The notes: generated by a model not told the origin, from the sequence alone. 64,000 bases of DNA from Caryophanales bacterium UBA6259 (GCA_002441135.1 DJVJ01000038.1:1-64000); one strand, 5' to 3'. Counted from the first letter of the stretch, positions 42,906-53,057 are shown. Program-made: numbers and translations.

Positions 42906-43515
42906 TTGAAACGGAGTGGCGCAGTATTCTAGTCAACTCTCCTATCTTGAAGGCGGGCCTAAAAATTCGCCAAAGGGCACATCGATGAAGTTCTTGGTGT
43001 TGGCTTCTGACGCCCAGTCGGGGGTCAATACTGGGAGTTAAGGTTTGAGGGCGATCCGCAATGGCATGTGGGCGTAGACCCTCTTTCCGCGGAGGCCCAA
43101 GCGCGTGGTGAGAAAGCACCGTCTTACTCACTATGACTTGGGGTATGAACCTGCATGCGAGAAAAAAACTTGTGTGCAGCGTAGCCTGCCTTGAGTGATA
43201 TAGTTTGGGATTATAGGTAGAAGGTTAGATGTTTCCTCTGGCCAAGGACATTTAATCTGTTCTATATGAAATCTATATTGCAAAAGAGGCTAGAGATAGT
43301 ATAAGGGGTTGTAGAGGAAAGCTCCTAGACTGTTCTTTAAGAGACTCTTTGGGGATTACAGTGTGGACTAAGTGGTAATCTAGTCCAATGTCTGGAGACA
43401 GCATTGAGAAGGGCATAAAGGGAAACCGCCTTTTTGGCGACAAAAGGGTGTCTCTTCTGGGAAAACCTACTAGACCTAAGCCACAGGATTTACTCAAAGA
43501 GTTGCCACTCCATTA
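42906..43515 (+). ncRNA. ole: OLE RNA (ornate, large, extremophilic)
   Basis: A stretch of about 600 bases with no plausible gene, higher GC than its surroundings and many complementary segments. Its ends pair: GGAGTGGC (42913-42920) with GCCACTCC (43504-43511). Position between ispA and dxs, length near 610 nt, and an immediately downstream DUF21-like membrane protein gene (oapA) are exactly what is known of OLE RNA in anaerobic, thermophilic and alkaliphilic Bacillota. In Halalkalibacterium halodurans the RNA binds OapA at the membrane and helps survive cold, alcohols, magnesium and poor carbon sources. No terminator follows, so it is probably processed from a longer transcript that includes oapA and dxs. 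Confidence 0.88.
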
Positions 43516-43567
43516 TTTAAAAAAATAACATTCTTTCTTTGTTTACATATTAGGAGATATTTATTTT

Positions 43568-44185
43568 ATGAAGGATTCATATAAACAATCGCTTAAGTGG
43601 AGTTTTTTTATCAGTTTTGTTACATTAATTCTTTCTTCAGGCTTTACTATTGCATCTACCGCTGTTTTAGCAGGGGTAAACTTTGCAATTGGAATGCTTG
43701 TAGTTTTTTTTATCATTATTATAGGTGTTTTTTTTGATATGTTAGGTTTAGCCGCTGCTTCTGGTGAGGAAAAACCATACCATGCGATGGCAGCAGAAAG
43801 AATTAATGGCGCAAAACATGCAATACAAATAGTTCGTAATGCAGATAAGTTTTCTAATTTTTGTAATGATGTAATTGGCGATATTGCTGGAATAGTAAGT
43901 GGAACAGCTACTGCTGGCGTGGTTTTAAGTTTAGTTTTTGAATTTGGATATGGCAAAGATTCATTTCATTATAGTTTTTTAGCAGTATTATTTACTGCAA
44001 TTGTTGCTGCGATGACAGTAGGTGGTAAAGCGATTGGCAAGACATTCGCCATTAATAATTCCATGATGATTATTTTAAAGGTGGGAAAGTTTTTCTATTT
44101 TATTGAAAAAAACTTCCACATTACAATTTTTAGCGGAGTTAAAAATGGGAAGCGGAAAGTGAGGGGCAAAAATGGAATTAAATAA
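43568..44185 (+). CDS. oapA: OLE-associated membrane protein OapA
   Basis: 205 residues with about four membrane helices (about 12-32, 35-60, 112-132, 140-158) and a basic C-terminal tail ([12 protein letters not shown]) fit for RNA contact. The middle part, [21 protein letters not shown] and [20 protein letters not shown], aligns by eye with the DUF21 part of the CNNM protein at 12549 (FSSAETAYSS, KKANYIVENFDQALSTILVGNN). This matches the known DUF21 membership of OapA. Site AGGAGAT. It overlaps dxs by 14 bases. Confidence 0.88.
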   Translation: MKDSYKQSLKWSFFISFVTLILSSGFTIASTAVLAGVNFAIGMLVVFFIIIIGVFFDMLGLAAASGEEKPYHAMAAERINGAKHAIQIVRNADKFSNFCNDVIGDIAGIVSGTATAGVVLSLVFEFGYGKDSFHYSFLAVLFTAIVAAMTVGGKAIGKTFAINNSMMIILKVGKFFYFIEKNFHITIFSGVKNGKRKVRGKNGIK

Positions 44186-46055
44186 TCTTAGCCCAGAAAA
44201 GTTAAAAAAATTATCGATAAAAGAATTAGAGGGTTTATCACAGGATATTAGAAATTTTTTAGTGGAAAAGCTTTCGAAAACTGGAGGACATTTGGCTCCT
44301 AATTTAGGAGTAGTCGAGCTTACCGTTGCTTTACACTATTTATTTAATAGTCCAAAGGATAAATTATTATGGGATGTTGGACATCAGGCATATGTTCATA
44401 AAATCATTACTGGTCGAGCAGATCAATTTGATCAACTAAGACAATTTAAAGGTTTAAGTGGTTTCCCTAAGCGTTCAGAAAGCGAACATGATGTATGGGA
44501 AACTGGACATAGTAGTACTTCTTTATCAGCCGCTATTGGTATGGCTCTTTCTAGAGATTTAAATAAAGAAAAACATCGGGTAGTAGCTATTATTGGTGAT
44601 GGAGCCATGACAGGTGGAATGGCACTTGAAGCTATGAATCACATTGGTCATGAACAAAGAAATCTAATGGTCATTTTAAATGATAATGAAATGTCCATTG
44701 CACCAAATGTGGGAGCAATCCATAATTATCTTGGCAAGCTTCGAACCGATAATCGTTATGTTAAAGCAAAAGATGAATTAGAATTGTTATTAAAGAAAAT
44801 TCCGGCTATTGGTGGTAAATTAGCGAAAACAGCAGAAAAAATTAAAGATAGCCTGAAATACTTAGTGCTAAATGGTATCTTATTTGAAGAGCTTGGCTTT
44901 ACTTATCTTGGCCCGATCGATGGACATGATTTTGAAGAATTAATTGATACCTTAAAAATTGCAGATAAAACACAAGGCCCAGTTTTGGTCCATGTTATTA
45001 CTAAAAAGGGTAAAGGATATGAACCAGCCGAATTAGATGCAGATAAATTTCATGGAATTAGTCCATATAAGATTGAATCTGGCGAGGTAATGAAAAAGGA
45101 AGAACCACCTTCCTATACTGAAATTTTTGGTAAGACATTAGTGAAAATCGCGGAGAAAGACAAGGATGTCGTAGCGATTACTGCAGCAATGCCTAGTGGA
45201 ACAGGGCTAAATCATTTTCAACAGGTATTCCCAGAACGATTTGTGGATGTTGGAATTGCAGAACAACACGCAACGACGATGGCAGCAGGTTTAGCTGTAG
45301 ATGGTAAAAAGCCTGTGCTTGCATTATATTCCACTTTTTTACAAAGGGCATATGACCAAGTTATTCATGATGTGGTAAGACAAAATCTCCACGTTACTTT
45401 TGCTATTGATCGCGCTGGATTTGTAGGAGCGGATGGGGAAACTCATCATGGTGTATTTGATATTACCTATCTTCGGACTTTGCCAAATATGACGATTATG
45501 AGTCCAAAAGATGAAAATGAAATGCAGCACATGATATATACTGCAATTGAGCATTGTAATGGCCCAGTTGCGCTTCGTTATCCACGAGGTAATGGTCTAG
45601 GCATTGAGATGGACAAAGAGTTCAATTCATTACCTATAGGAAAGTTTGACGTGCTTAAGGAAGGAAAAGAAGTAGCGATAATTGCTGTTGGAACTATGGT
45701 TCAGGTCGCAGAAAAAGCTGCAAAGGAGCTAGAGGCTCTTGGCTATGATATAAAGATTATCAATGCTCGATTTATTAAGCCATTAGATGAAGAGCTATTG
45801 CTTCAATTAGCACAGCAGGAATATAAAGTGGTTACTATTGAAGAAGGCAGTGAGCAAGGTGGATTTGGAAGCTCCATTCTTGAATTTTATGCGAAACAGA
45901 ATATGAATGTTGATGTGAATGTAATAGGCATACCGGATGAATTTGTGGAGCAAGGAAGTATTTCTCAATTGAGAAATCTAGTTGGATTAACAGCAGAAAA
46001 TCTCGCTGAGCAGATTCAAAAAATATATCCATTAAAGGAAAAGCAAAGGGCGTAA
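44172..46055 (+). CDS. dxs: 1-deoxy-D-xylulose-5-phosphate synthase
   Basis: 627 residues, full length. Thiamine-diphosphate motif [35 protein letters not shown] (about 136-170), [14 protein letters not shown], and the transketolase-type pyrimidine domain with [16 protein letters not shown] and [18 protein letters not shown]. It condenses pyruvate and glyceraldehyde 3-phosphate in the first step of the MEP isoprenoid pathway. Its start lies in the end of oapA; tlyA begins three bases after its stop. Confidence 0.97.
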   Translation: MELNNLSPEKLKKLSIKELEGLSQDIRNFLVEKLSKTGGHLAPNLGVVELTVALHYLFNSPKDKLLWDVGHQAYVHKIITGRADQFDQLRQFKGLSGFPKRSESEHDVWETGHSSTSLSAAIGMALSRDLNKEKHRVVAIIGDGAMTGGMALEAMNHIGHEQRNLMVILNDNEMSIAPNVGAIHNYLGKLRTDNRYVKAKDELELLLKKIPAIGGKLAKTAEKIKDSLKYLVLNGILFEELGFTYLGPIDGHDFEELIDTLKIADKTQGPVLVHVITKKGKGYEPAELDADKFHGISPYKIESGEVMKKEEPPSYTEIFGKTLVKIAEKDKDVVAITAAMPSGTGLNHFQQVFPERFVDVGIAEQHATTMAAGLAVDGKKPVLALYSTFLQRAYDQVIHDVVRQNLHVTFAIDRAGFVGADGETHHGVFDITYLRTLPNMTIMSPKDENEMQHMIYTAIEHCNGPVALRYPRGNGLGIEMDKEFNSLPIGKFDVLKEGKEVAIIAVGTMVQVAEKAAKELEALGYDIKIINARFIKPLDEELLLQLAQQEYKVVTIEEGSEQGGFGSSILEFYAKQNMNVDVNVIGIPDEFVEQGSISQLRNLVGLTAENLAEQIQKIYPLKEKQRA

Positions 46056-46058
46056 GCA

Positions 46059-46880
46059 ATGGCTAAAAAGGAACGACTCGATGTTTTAGTTACGCAAAAA
46101 GGTTTTTTTGAGACAAGAGAAAAAGCGAAACGCTCCATTATGGCTGGTATTGTAAAGGTCAATAATGAAGTACTAGATAAACCAGGAACACAAGTACCAA
46201 TTGATGCAGTAATTGAAGTGAAAGGGGAGCTTCATCCATTTGTATCTAGAGGTGGGCTTAAGCTTCTAAAGGCGATTGAAACCTTTCACATTGATTTAAA
46301 AAATAAAGTGGTGATGGATATTGGAGCTTCCACTGGAGGATTTACTGATTGTTCTCTGCAATATGGGGCAAAAGAGGTATATGCCTTAGATGTTGGTTAT
46401 GGCCAATTGGCATGGTCATTACGTCAGGATCCTCGAGTTCATGTGATGGAAAGAACCAACTTTCGTTATGTAAAAAAGGAAGATCTTGTTTCATTGCAAC
46501 CCAATTTTGCTACGATTGATGTATCTTTTATTTCCTTACGAATTATATTAGAGCATCTAACCACCGTCATTGAGGCTGAAGGAGAAGTGGTTTCCTTAAT
46601 TAAACCACAATTTGAAGCAGGTAAGGATCAAGTGGGCAAAAATGGAATTGTTAAGGATCCTAAGATTCATACTCAAGTATTGCAAAATGTCATGTCTTTT
46701 GCTTTAGATAAGGGATATGAGCCATTAGGATTAACCTATTCACCAATCAAAGGTGGGGAAGGAAATATCGAGTTTTTGCTATATTCCAAATATCTTGGTA
46801 ATGCTGCTCAAACCACTACAATCGATGACTATCAAGAGCTTATTCAGGAAACGGTGAGATTGGCTCATGAAGGATTGTAA
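46059..46880 (+). CDS. tlyA: TlyA family rRNA 2-O-methyltransferase / hemolysin-like protein
   Basis: 273 residues. An N-terminal S4 RNA-binding domain (about 5-62; [30 protein letters not shown]) and an FtsJ-like methyltransferase ([34 protein letters not shown], about 85-118) with the K-D-K-E-like DVSF and IKPQFEAG blocks. The same position (yqxC) before argR in B. subtilis. Confidence 0.9.
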   Translation: MAKKERLDVLVTQKGFFETREKAKRSIMAGIVKVNNEVLDKPGTQVPIDAVIEVKGELHPFVSRGGLKLLKAIETFHIDLKNKVVMDIGASTGGFTDCSLQYGAKEVYALDVGYGQLAWSLRQDPRVHVMERTNFRYVKKEDLVSLQPNFATIDVSFISLRIILEHLTTVIEAEGEVVSLIKPQFEAGKDQVGKNGIVKDPKIHTQVLQNVMSFALDKGYEPLGLTYSPIKGGEGNIEFLLYSKYLGNAAQTTTIDDYQELIQETVRLAHEGL

Positions 46881-46892
46881 CAAATAAACAGC

Positions 46893-46917
46893 AACCTCTC
46901 CTTGGAGAGGTTTTTTC
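46893..46917 (+). terminator. Terminator after tlyA
   Basis: AACCTCTCC (46893-46901) and GGAGAGGTT (46904-46912) pair and are followed by T's, ending the ispA/OLE/dxs/tlyA stretch. Confidence 0.75.
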
Positions 46918-46922
46918 TTGCT

Positions 46923-46957
46923 TTGAATTAAGTGATAAATACTGTATAATTATACAG
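46923..46957 (+). promoter_or_regulatory. argR promoter with ARG-box-like palindrome
   Basis: TTGAAT (46923-46928), a 16-base spacer, TATAAT (46945-46950). The -10 sits inside the perfect palindrome CTGTATAATTATACAG (46942-46957), which resembles the arginine repressor box TGAAT-N4-ATTCA with one change per half. This suggests autoregulation of argR. Confidence 0.55.
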
Positions 46958-46987
46958 GAATACTCAATTTGTTTTTTGGAGGACAAT

Positions 46988-47434
46988 ATGAAAGCAAAAA
47001 GACATTTAAAAATTAGAGAAATAATCACTAACAATGAGATAGAAACACAGGATGAATTGGTGGACCTATTAAGAACTGCTGGCTTTAATGTTACTCAAGC
47101 AACAGTATCTAGAGATATAAAAGAGCTGCATCTTGTTAAGGTACCTTTAAATAATGGAAGCTACAAATATTCATTGCCTGCTGACCAGAGATTTAATCCC
47201 TTGCAAAAGTTAAAAAGAACATTATCAGAGAGCTTTGTTGGGATTGATTACTCCAATAATCTTTTAGTAATGAAAACGCTACCAGGGAATGCTAATGCCA
47301 TCGGTGCTTTACTTGATAATTTACATTGGAATGAAATCATGGGCACGATATGTGGAGATGACACCTGTTTGATCATTTGTCGTTCCAATGAAAATGCGGA
47401 ATATGTTGCAAAAAAAATTTTAGAAATGTTATAA
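46988..47434 (+). CDS. argR: Arginine repressor ArgR/AhrC
   Basis: 148 residues. N-terminal winged helix ([47 protein letters not shown], about 5-52) and a C-terminal hexamer/arginine-binding domain with [40 protein letters not shown]. Represses arginine synthesis and activates its breakdown. The ATG at 46988 has GGAGGA upstream. Confidence 0.95.
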   Translation: MKAKRHLKIREIITNNEIETQDELVDLLRTAGFNVTQATVSRDIKELHLVKVPLNNGSYKYSLPADQRFNPLQKLKRTLSESFVGIDYSNNLLVMKTLPGNANAIGALLDNLHWNEIMGTICGDDTCLIICRSNENAEYVAKKILEML

Positions 47435-47467
47435 ATGGAGAGAGGATTTTATTAAAAGGGTGATTCC

Positions 47468-49198
47468 ATGTTATTAGAATTATCAATTCGTAATTTTGCA
47501 ATTATTAAGGAATTAAAGGTGAATTTTAATCAAAAACTTCATGTGCTTACAGGGGAAACAGGAGCAGGTAAATCGATTATAATAGATGCGATTTCATTAA
47601 TTGCAGGAGCGAGAGGCTCAATCGATTTTGTTAGTAATCAGGCTAGTAAAGCGGAGATAGAAGCACTTTTTGATATTCCTATTAATCACCCTGTAAATCA
47701 TGCATTAGAAACGTCTGGAATAGAAGTTCCAGTGGATGGGTTATTAATAGTTCGCCGCGAATTGCTTTCTAGTGGTAAAAGTATTTGTAGAATCAATGGT
47801 CAACTTGTCACCCTAGGAATGTTAAAGGAAATTGGACATTATTTGGTACAGATGTATAGTCAATTCCAAACCCAACAATTACTTTCTCAAGAAAAGCAAT
47901 TAGCTCTGTTAGATGCATATGGTGAAGACAAGCTAGGAAAAACGTTAAAGGAATATTCTCAAATTTATCGGCAATTTAATGCCATTAAAAAAGAGTTCAA
48001 TCATTTCTTAGTGAATGAGAAAGAATTATCCAGTCGATTAGATTTATTAAGATACCAGCAAAATGAAATTACTCAAGCAGTATTAAGCCCTGATGAGGAA
48101 GAGGTACTAATTCAAAAACGAAACAAAATACGTCATTCAGAGAAAATTATTAAAGGATTATCCAATGCATATCAAGCTTTTTCCAATGAAAATGGGCTGA
48201 ATGAACTACTTTCTCATGTTACAGGGCTACTGGATTCAATTAAGAATTATGATGAGGAGATCGAACAGATTAGTGAAGAGCTAAATTCGATTTATTATCA
48301 ATTTGATGATTTTCGATCAAAAATACATCAATTAGTGCATCGCTATGAACTTGATTTTAGTATAGAACAAGTAAATGAAATTGAGGAACGATTATCAATC
48401 ATTCATCATCTAAAGAGAAAATATGGTGATAATATCGATGCAATTTTAGAATATGCTGCAACAATTGAAGAAGAGTTGGAGATAATTGAAAATAAGGATG
48501 ATCATTTAAACCTTCTTCAATCCAAGCTAAAGCATTTAGAACAAGATTTGATAATTGAAGTAACTGAGCTATCTACAATGCGAAAGAAGCTAGCTAAAGA
48601 GTTATCAGTTGTAATTGAAAATGAACTTAAAGATTTAGAAATGAAAAATGCGCAATTTTATATCGATATCGTTTCGCAAGAGGATTCAAATGGCATTGAA
48701 TTAAATGGTATGAAAATAAAGGTTGATGAGAGTGGAATTGATAAGGTGAATTTTATGTTCTCTCCAAATCCTGGTGAACCTTTAAAACCATTAAATAAAA
48801 TTGCCTCTGGTGGAGAACTTTCAAGAATTATGCTTGCTGTACAAAATATTTTAGCCCATCAGGATGATATTCCTACAATAATTTTTGATGAAATAGATAC
48901 GGGAGTTAGTGGACGCGCTGCTCAAGCAATAGCGGAGAAATTATCAGCAGTGGCCAAAACAAAACAAATATTAGTGATTACTCATCTTCCACAGGTTGCT
49001 GCTATGGGAGAACATCATTATCTTATTGAAAAAAAAGTGTTGAACGAAAGTACATATACAGAGATCAATGTATTGGATGAGGCTAAAAGGGTGGAAGAAA
49101 TTTGCAGAATGCTTGGTGGTGTAGAAATAACAGAAACCACGAAAAAGCATGCGAAAGAGTTGCTTGCAGCAGCAGAAAACTTTAAAAATCAACTTTAA
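47468..49198 (+). CDS. recN: DNA repair protein RecN
   Basis: 576 residues, an SMC-like ATPase. Walker A GETGAGKSIIIDAISLIAGARG (about 28-49), a long coiled-coil centre, and the C-terminal head with the signature IASGGELSRIMLAVQNIL, Walker B TIIFDEIDTGVSGRAAQAIAEKL and the ITHLPQVAAMGEHHYLI H-loop. Acts early in double-strand-break repair. It follows argR by 33 bases. Confidence 0.95.
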   Translation: MLLELSIRNFAIIKELKVNFNQKLHVLTGETGAGKSIIIDAISLIAGARGSIDFVSNQASKAEIEALFDIPINHPVNHALETSGIEVPVDGLLIVRRELLSSGKSICRINGQLVTLGMLKEIGHYLVQMYSQFQTQQLLSQEKQLALLDAYGEDKLGKTLKEYSQIYRQFNAIKKEFNHFLVNEKELSSRLDLLRYQQNEITQAVLSPDEEEVLIQKRNKIRHSEKIIKGLSNAYQAFSNENGLNELLSHVTGLLDSIKNYDEEIEQISEELNSIYYQFDDFRSKIHQLVHRYELDFSIEQVNEIEERLSIIHHLKRKYGDNIDAILEYAATIEEELEIIENKDDHLNLLQSKLKHLEQDLIIEVTELSTMRKKLAKELSVVIENELKDLEMKNAQFYIDIVSQEDSNGIELNGMKIKVDESGIDKVNFMFSPNPGEPLKPLNKIASGGELSRIMLAVQNILAHQDDIPTIIFDEIDTGVSGRAAQAIAEKLSAVAKTKQILVITHLPQVAAMGEHHYLIEKKVLNESTYTEINVLDEAKRVEEICRMLGGVEITETTKKHAKELLAAAENFKNQL

Positions 49199-49217
49199 TT
49201 TTGAATTTAATAAGGGG

Positions 49218-49245
49218 GAAGCTACCTAAGAGGTAGCTTCTTTTT
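49218..49245 (+). terminator. Terminator after recN
   Basis: GAAGCTACCT (49218-49227) and AGGTAGCTTC (49231-49240) form a perfect 10-bp stem, then five T. Confidence 0.85.
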
Positions 49246-49390
49246 GACTTTAAAACCATACATTTTTTTAATTGGTAATGCTTTTTTTAAGTGGAAGCTT
49301 TTTATCGTTATAAATCCATTACTCAAAGGACACCTTAATGGTACAGAGTAAATGGAGGTGCAGGTAGGTAAGTCATAGGAGAGTGATGGA

Positions 49391-50701
49391 ATGTCTCTTG
49401 AAAAGAAAAAATGGTTGGGTTTAATCGCAATTGTTTTAATCGTTGTTGTAACACTTACTCCTACTTTTCAATCGTTTGTAAGTATTCCAAAAGATATTAG
49501 AATGTTTGAATCAGCAATTAAGGAAATCAAATTTGCTTTACCAATATCAGCACAAGTTACTTCATCAAATCCCAATGTTATTGAAGTAAATGGGCATCAA
49601 GAAAGTTTTGAACAAAGCCTGTCTAAAGGATTAACTGTTGTTCCTAAAAATGAAGGAAAAACAACAGTAGATGTAAAACTGTTTGGTGTTATTCCTTACA
49701 AAACAGTTAATCTAAGTGTGTATAAGGATATCAAAGTCATTCCAGGTGGACAAACAATTGGTGTTAAATTGAAATCGTTAGGTATTATGGTAGTTGGACA
49801 TCATTCAATACAACAAAAGAATGGTGTGGCTATTTCTCCAGCAGAAAAAGCAGGTATTCGAACTGGAGATATTATTTTAAAAATTAACGACAAAAATGTA
49901 AATCATGTTAATGATGTTGCAATTGAAATGGATAAATTGAAGAATAAAGAAAAAATTGAGTTGCAAATACTGAGAAAGAAGGAAAAAATAAATATTATTG
50001 TAGAACCTTTACTTGATGAAAAGTCAAAATCTTATCGACTAGGATTATATATCCGGGACTCCGCTGCTGGGGTAGGTACTTTAACTTTTTATGATCCACA
50101 GACAAAAAAATATGGAGCTTTAGGACACGTTATATCTGATGTCGATACACAAGAACCAATTATCGTTAAAGATGGAAAAATATTATATTCAAATGTTACA
50201 TCAATTGATAAAGGGAAAAGTGGTCAGCCAGGTGAAAAAAAGGCAACATTGGATGAGAATCATGTCATGGGTAACATTACTAAAAATACGCCATTTGGAA
50301 TCTTTGGAACCATGTTCAAGAAGCCATTAAATGGTTATATGAATGAGCCAATTTCGATTGCATTTCCAGAAGAGGTTAAACCAGGTCCTGCAGAAATCTT
50401 AACTGTTGTCGATGGGCAAAAAGTAGAAAAGTTTTCTGTGGAAATCACTAATGTGGTTCAACAAAAATACCCACAAACAAAAGGAATGATTGTTAAAGTA
50501 ACTGATCCTAGACTATTAGAAAAAACAGGTGGAATAGTGCAAGGAATGAGTGGTAGCCCTATTATTCAAAATGGAAAACTGATTGGTGCCGTGACACATG
50601 TGTTTGTTAATGATCCTACAACTGGCTATGGATCTTTTATTGAATGGATGTTAAGGGATGCAGAAATTATTAAAGATGAAAATGGTCTTAAGGCAAGCTA
50701 A
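49391..50701 (+). CDS. spoIVB: SpoIVB peptidase (forespore signalling protease, S55)
   Basis: 436 residues. An N-terminal membrane anchor (about 9-27), a PDZ domain (about 135-210; AEKAGIRTGDIILKINDKNVNHVNDVA) and an S55 serine peptidase domain with catalytic His in KYGALGHVISD and Ser in QGMSGSPIIQNGKLIGAVTHVF. It is secreted from the forespore and cleaves SpoIVFA to trigger sigma-K activation. Located before spo0A as in B. subtilis. Confidence 0.93.
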   Translation: MSLEKKKWLGLIAIVLIVVVTLTPTFQSFVSIPKDIRMFESAIKEIKFALPISAQVTSSNPNVIEVNGHQESFEQSLSKGLTVVPKNEGKTTVDVKLFGVIPYKTVNLSVYKDIKVIPGGQTIGVKLKSLGIMVVGHHSIQQKNGVAISPAEKAGIRTGDIILKINDKNVNHVNDVAIEMDKLKNKEKIELQILRKKEKINIIVEPLLDEKSKSYRLGLYIRDSAAGVGTLTFYDPQTKKYGALGHVISDVDTQEPIIVKDGKILYSNVTSIDKGKSGQPGEKKATLDENHVMGNITKNTPFGIFGTMFKKPLNGYMNEPISIAFPEEVKPGPAEILTVVDGQKVEKFSVEITNVVQQKYPQTKGMIVKVTDPRLLEKTGGIVQGMSGSPIIQNGKLIGAVTHVFVNDPTTGYGSFIEWMLRDAEIIKDENGLKAS

Positions 50702-50722
50702 TGCCTTAAGATCTTTTTTTAA

Positions 50723-50815
50723 TCGGATAGGAAAGTGTAAGATTTTCCTATCCGAAATAAGAGCAGCTAACCTTTTGCCTGTGCCTTAAAAGGCTTGGCA
50801 AAAGCCAAGCTTTTC
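50723..50815 (+). terminator. Two hairpins after spoIVB, the second a terminator
   Basis: TCGGATAGGAAA (50723-50734) pairs with 50744-50755 without a T-tail. About 35 bases later GCTTGGC (50793-50799) pairs with GCCAAGC (50804-50810), flanked by A and T runs, as a standard terminator. Confidence 0.65.
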
Positions 50816-51060
50816 TAACACTTTAAAAAAGTTTAAGTTCTTTAAAGGAAAAAAGTATCAGAAAAACTAAGGCTTTAAAAGTTGTTTAAGTTTTGCTATT
50901 AGCTTGGCTTAATGTATGTAGTAAATTGTCAAAAAATGAAGAAAAACAGAGAAAACAAGAGATATACGAAAAAAAACAAGAAAATTTAAATTTTTTAGCA
51001 GGGAATGTAATCATAGTTGTCGAATATGTCTAACATGGAAATTAGGGAGTAGGGAGTGGA
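50816..51060 (+). promoter_or_regulatory. spo0A upstream control region with 0A-box
   Basis: This gene-free stretch is very AT-rich. A perfect 0A-box TGTCGAA lies at 51018-51024, and a weaker TGTCAAA at 50927-50933, which would let Spo0A act on its own gene. Several TTTAAG/CTTTAAA words between 50825 and 50890 repeat. I cannot place the sigma-A and sigma-H promoters with confidence. Confidence 0.5.
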
Positions 51061-51066
51061 AAACCA

Positions 51067-51861
51067 TTGTCAAAAATTAAGATATTAGTTGCAGATGATA
51101 ATCGCGAATTCGTAGAACTATTAAAGGAGTATATAATAGACCAAGAAGATATGGATATTATTGGAGTAGCTTATAACGGAAATGAAGTTATTAAGGCACT
51201 TGAAAATAATGTACCAGATGTAATGATATTGGATATTATCATGCCACATTTAGATGGTCTTGGTGTGTTAGAAAAATTACGAAGCATGCAGTTGAAAAAG
51301 TTCCCGAAAATTATCATGCTTACAGCTTTTGGACAAGAGAGTGTAACTCAGCGTGCAGTTGAATTAGGGGCTTCATACTATATTTTAAAACCTTTTGATA
51401 TGGATGTGCTTATTGATCGAATTAGACAGGTTGGTGGTATTCATACACCAAAATCAAACCAAACGATTACTTTTGCAACTCCATCACCTATTATTCAAAA
51501 CAAACAGAAGAATCTTGACACTAACATTACAAATGTAATACATGAAATAGGTGTACCTGCTCATATCAAAGGTTATATGTACCTACGTGAAGCAATAACA
51601 ATGGTTTATAATGACATTGAAATTCTAGGTTCAATTACAAAGGTACTATATCCTCGAATTGCAGAGCGATTTAATACGACACCAAGTCGTGTAGAACGTG
51701 CTATACGTCATGCAATTGAGGTAGCGTGGAGTAGAGGCAATATGGATGCGATTAAAAGTCTTTTTGGCTATACTGTAAACATTAGTAAAGCAAAGCCTAC
51801 AAATAGTGAATTTATAGCGATGGTTGCTGATAAGTTGAGATTAGAGCATCGCGTTAGCTAA
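51067..51861 (+). CDS. spo0A: Sporulation master regulator Spo0A
   Basis: 264 residues. Receiver domain (about 3-120) with acidic pair ADDN, phospho-acceptor Asp in [13 protein letters not shown] (about 56) and the Lys in YILKPFD; DNA-binding effector domain (about 148-264) with the recognition helix region [18 protein letters not shown]. Phosphorylated through the phosphorelay, it binds TGTCGAA sites. TTG start after AGGGAGTGGA. Confidence 0.97.
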   Translation: MSKIKILVADDNREFVELLKEYIIDQEDMDIIGVAYNGNEVIKALENNVPDVMILDIIMPHLDGLGVLEKLRSMQLKKFPKIIMLTAFGQESVTQRAVELGASYYILKPFDMDVLIDRIRQVGGIHTPKSNQTITFATPSPIIQNKQKNLDTNITNVIHEIGVPAHIKGYMYLREAITMVYNDIEILGSITKVLYPRIAERFNTTPSRVERAIRHAIEVAWSRGNMDAIKSLFGYTVNISKAKPTNSEFIAMVADKLRLEHRVS

Positions 51862-51897
51862 TTTTATATTTTCCAATTGGGTAGCAAATTTTCATTC

Positions 51898-51955
51898 AAA
51901 AACACCTTCCTTTTTCTGGTTCCTATGAAATCAGCAAAAGGGGTGTTTTTATTTT
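51898..51955 (+). terminator. Terminator of spo0A
   Basis: AAAAACACC (51898-51906) pairs with GGTGTTTTT (51942-51950), extended inward by CCTTTT/AAAAGG pairing. Confidence 0.7.
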
Positions 51956-52025
51956 GCTGATTATATTACCATAGACAATAGGGAATTAGAAAATAATGAT
52001 TGCTTTACTTCAGGAGGAAGAAACC

Positions 52026-52958
52026 ATGAGGAATAGTACATTAAAGAACTTGATACTGGTGGTCAGTATTATCAGCATCTTGGTTTTATTATATTTTTTA
52101 TCACATATTAACAAACCATATGGCCAATCATCCATGCTTCAAAATTTAATTAAGCAATCCCAACCAACTAATGATGAGAAGGATAAACCAAATTATACAA
52201 GTAATCCTGTAGAACCGACAGTACCAAAGCCTACAGAACCAACCAAACAAACTGAACCAGAACCAGAACCAGAACCATTACAACCAACAAAGCCAACAGA
52301 GTTATTAGAACCTAATTCAGCAGATAATGATTCTAAGGAATCTGAGGAACAAAATGAAAATTTAAATAATTTATATGATAATTATCTAATTTTAGTGAAC
52401 AAAAGTAATCCAATATCCAAAGGTTATAATCCACCCGATTTAATTCAGCCAAAGATACCTTTCAACTTTTCTGGGGACTCTCCAAAAAAGTTAATGCGGC
52501 TAAAAGCGGCTCAAGCAATAGAAAAATTATTTGCAAAAGCAAAGGAAGAAAATATCACATTAATTGCACAATCAGGTTATCGTTCCTATCAAACACAAGA
52601 AGCAATTTTTACCTATAATCAAAAACGGTATGGATTTGAAGAAGCTAATAAAGTTAGTGCTGTTGCTGGACAAAGTGAGCATCAGACCGGTTTAGCAATG
52701 GACGTGTCAGATCCGAGCTTAACTCCAGATCCATTAGTAGTTGCCTTTGGTGAAACGAAATCAGGAAAATGGTTGGCTGCTAATGCGGCTCATTTTGGTT
52801 TTATAATTCGATATCCAAAAGGTAAAGAAGAAATAACCAAATATCAATATGAACCATGGCATATTCGTTATGTAGGTGTGGAACCAGCTAAAGCTATTAT
52901 GGAAAATAATTTAACCCTTGAAGAATATTTGGAAAATATTAATTCTAATAAAAATTAA
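52026..52958 (+). CDS. D-alanyl-D-alanine carboxypeptidase, VanY/M15B type
   Basis: About 310 residues. An N-terminal membrane anchor (about 8-24), a Pro/Glu/Thr-rich wall-spanning linker with PEPEPEP (about 58-95), and an M15 metallopeptidase domain: QSGYRSYQTQEAIF, zinc ligands in GQSEHQTGLAMDVSD and EPWHIRYVG. Trims D-Ala from peptidoglycan stems outside the cell. The ATG at 52026 follows AGGAGGAA; the in-frame ATG at 51996 does not. Confidence 0.88.
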   Translation: MRNSTLKNLILVVSIISILVLLYFLSHINKPYGQSSMLQNLIKQSQPTNDEKDKPNYTSNPVEPTVPKPTEPTKQTEPEPEPEPLQPTKPTELLEPNSADNDSKESEEQNENLNNLYDNYLILVNKSNPISKGYNPPDLIQPKIPFNFSGDSPKKLMRLKAAQAIEKLFAKAKEENITLIAQSGYRSYQTQEAIFTYNQKRYGFEEANKVSAVAGQSEHQTGLAMDVSDPSLTPDPLVVAFGETKSGKWLAANAAHFGFIIRYPKGKEEITKYQYEPWHIRYVGVEPAKAIMENNLTLEEYLENINSNKN

Positions 52959-52984
52959 TGATAATTTATGGAAATTTTTACTTC

Positions 52985-53012
52985 GCTATGGCATTTTTGT
53001 CATAGCTTTTTT
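52985..53012 (+). terminator. Terminator after carboxypeptidase gene
   Basis: GCTATG (52985-52990) and CATAGC (53001-53006) pair and are followed by six T. Confidence 0.65.
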
Positions 53013-53057
53013 ATTTAAGCTCATAATAGAGATAAGCACAATAAAAGGATGAGGCCA

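Noticed and set aside
42853..43497. Two minus-strand ORFs (42853-43131 and 43273-43497) inside the ispA-oapA gap
   Set aside because: They have no ribosome site, composition unlike neighbouring proteins, and lie within the structured RNA. They are read-through of a non-coding gene.
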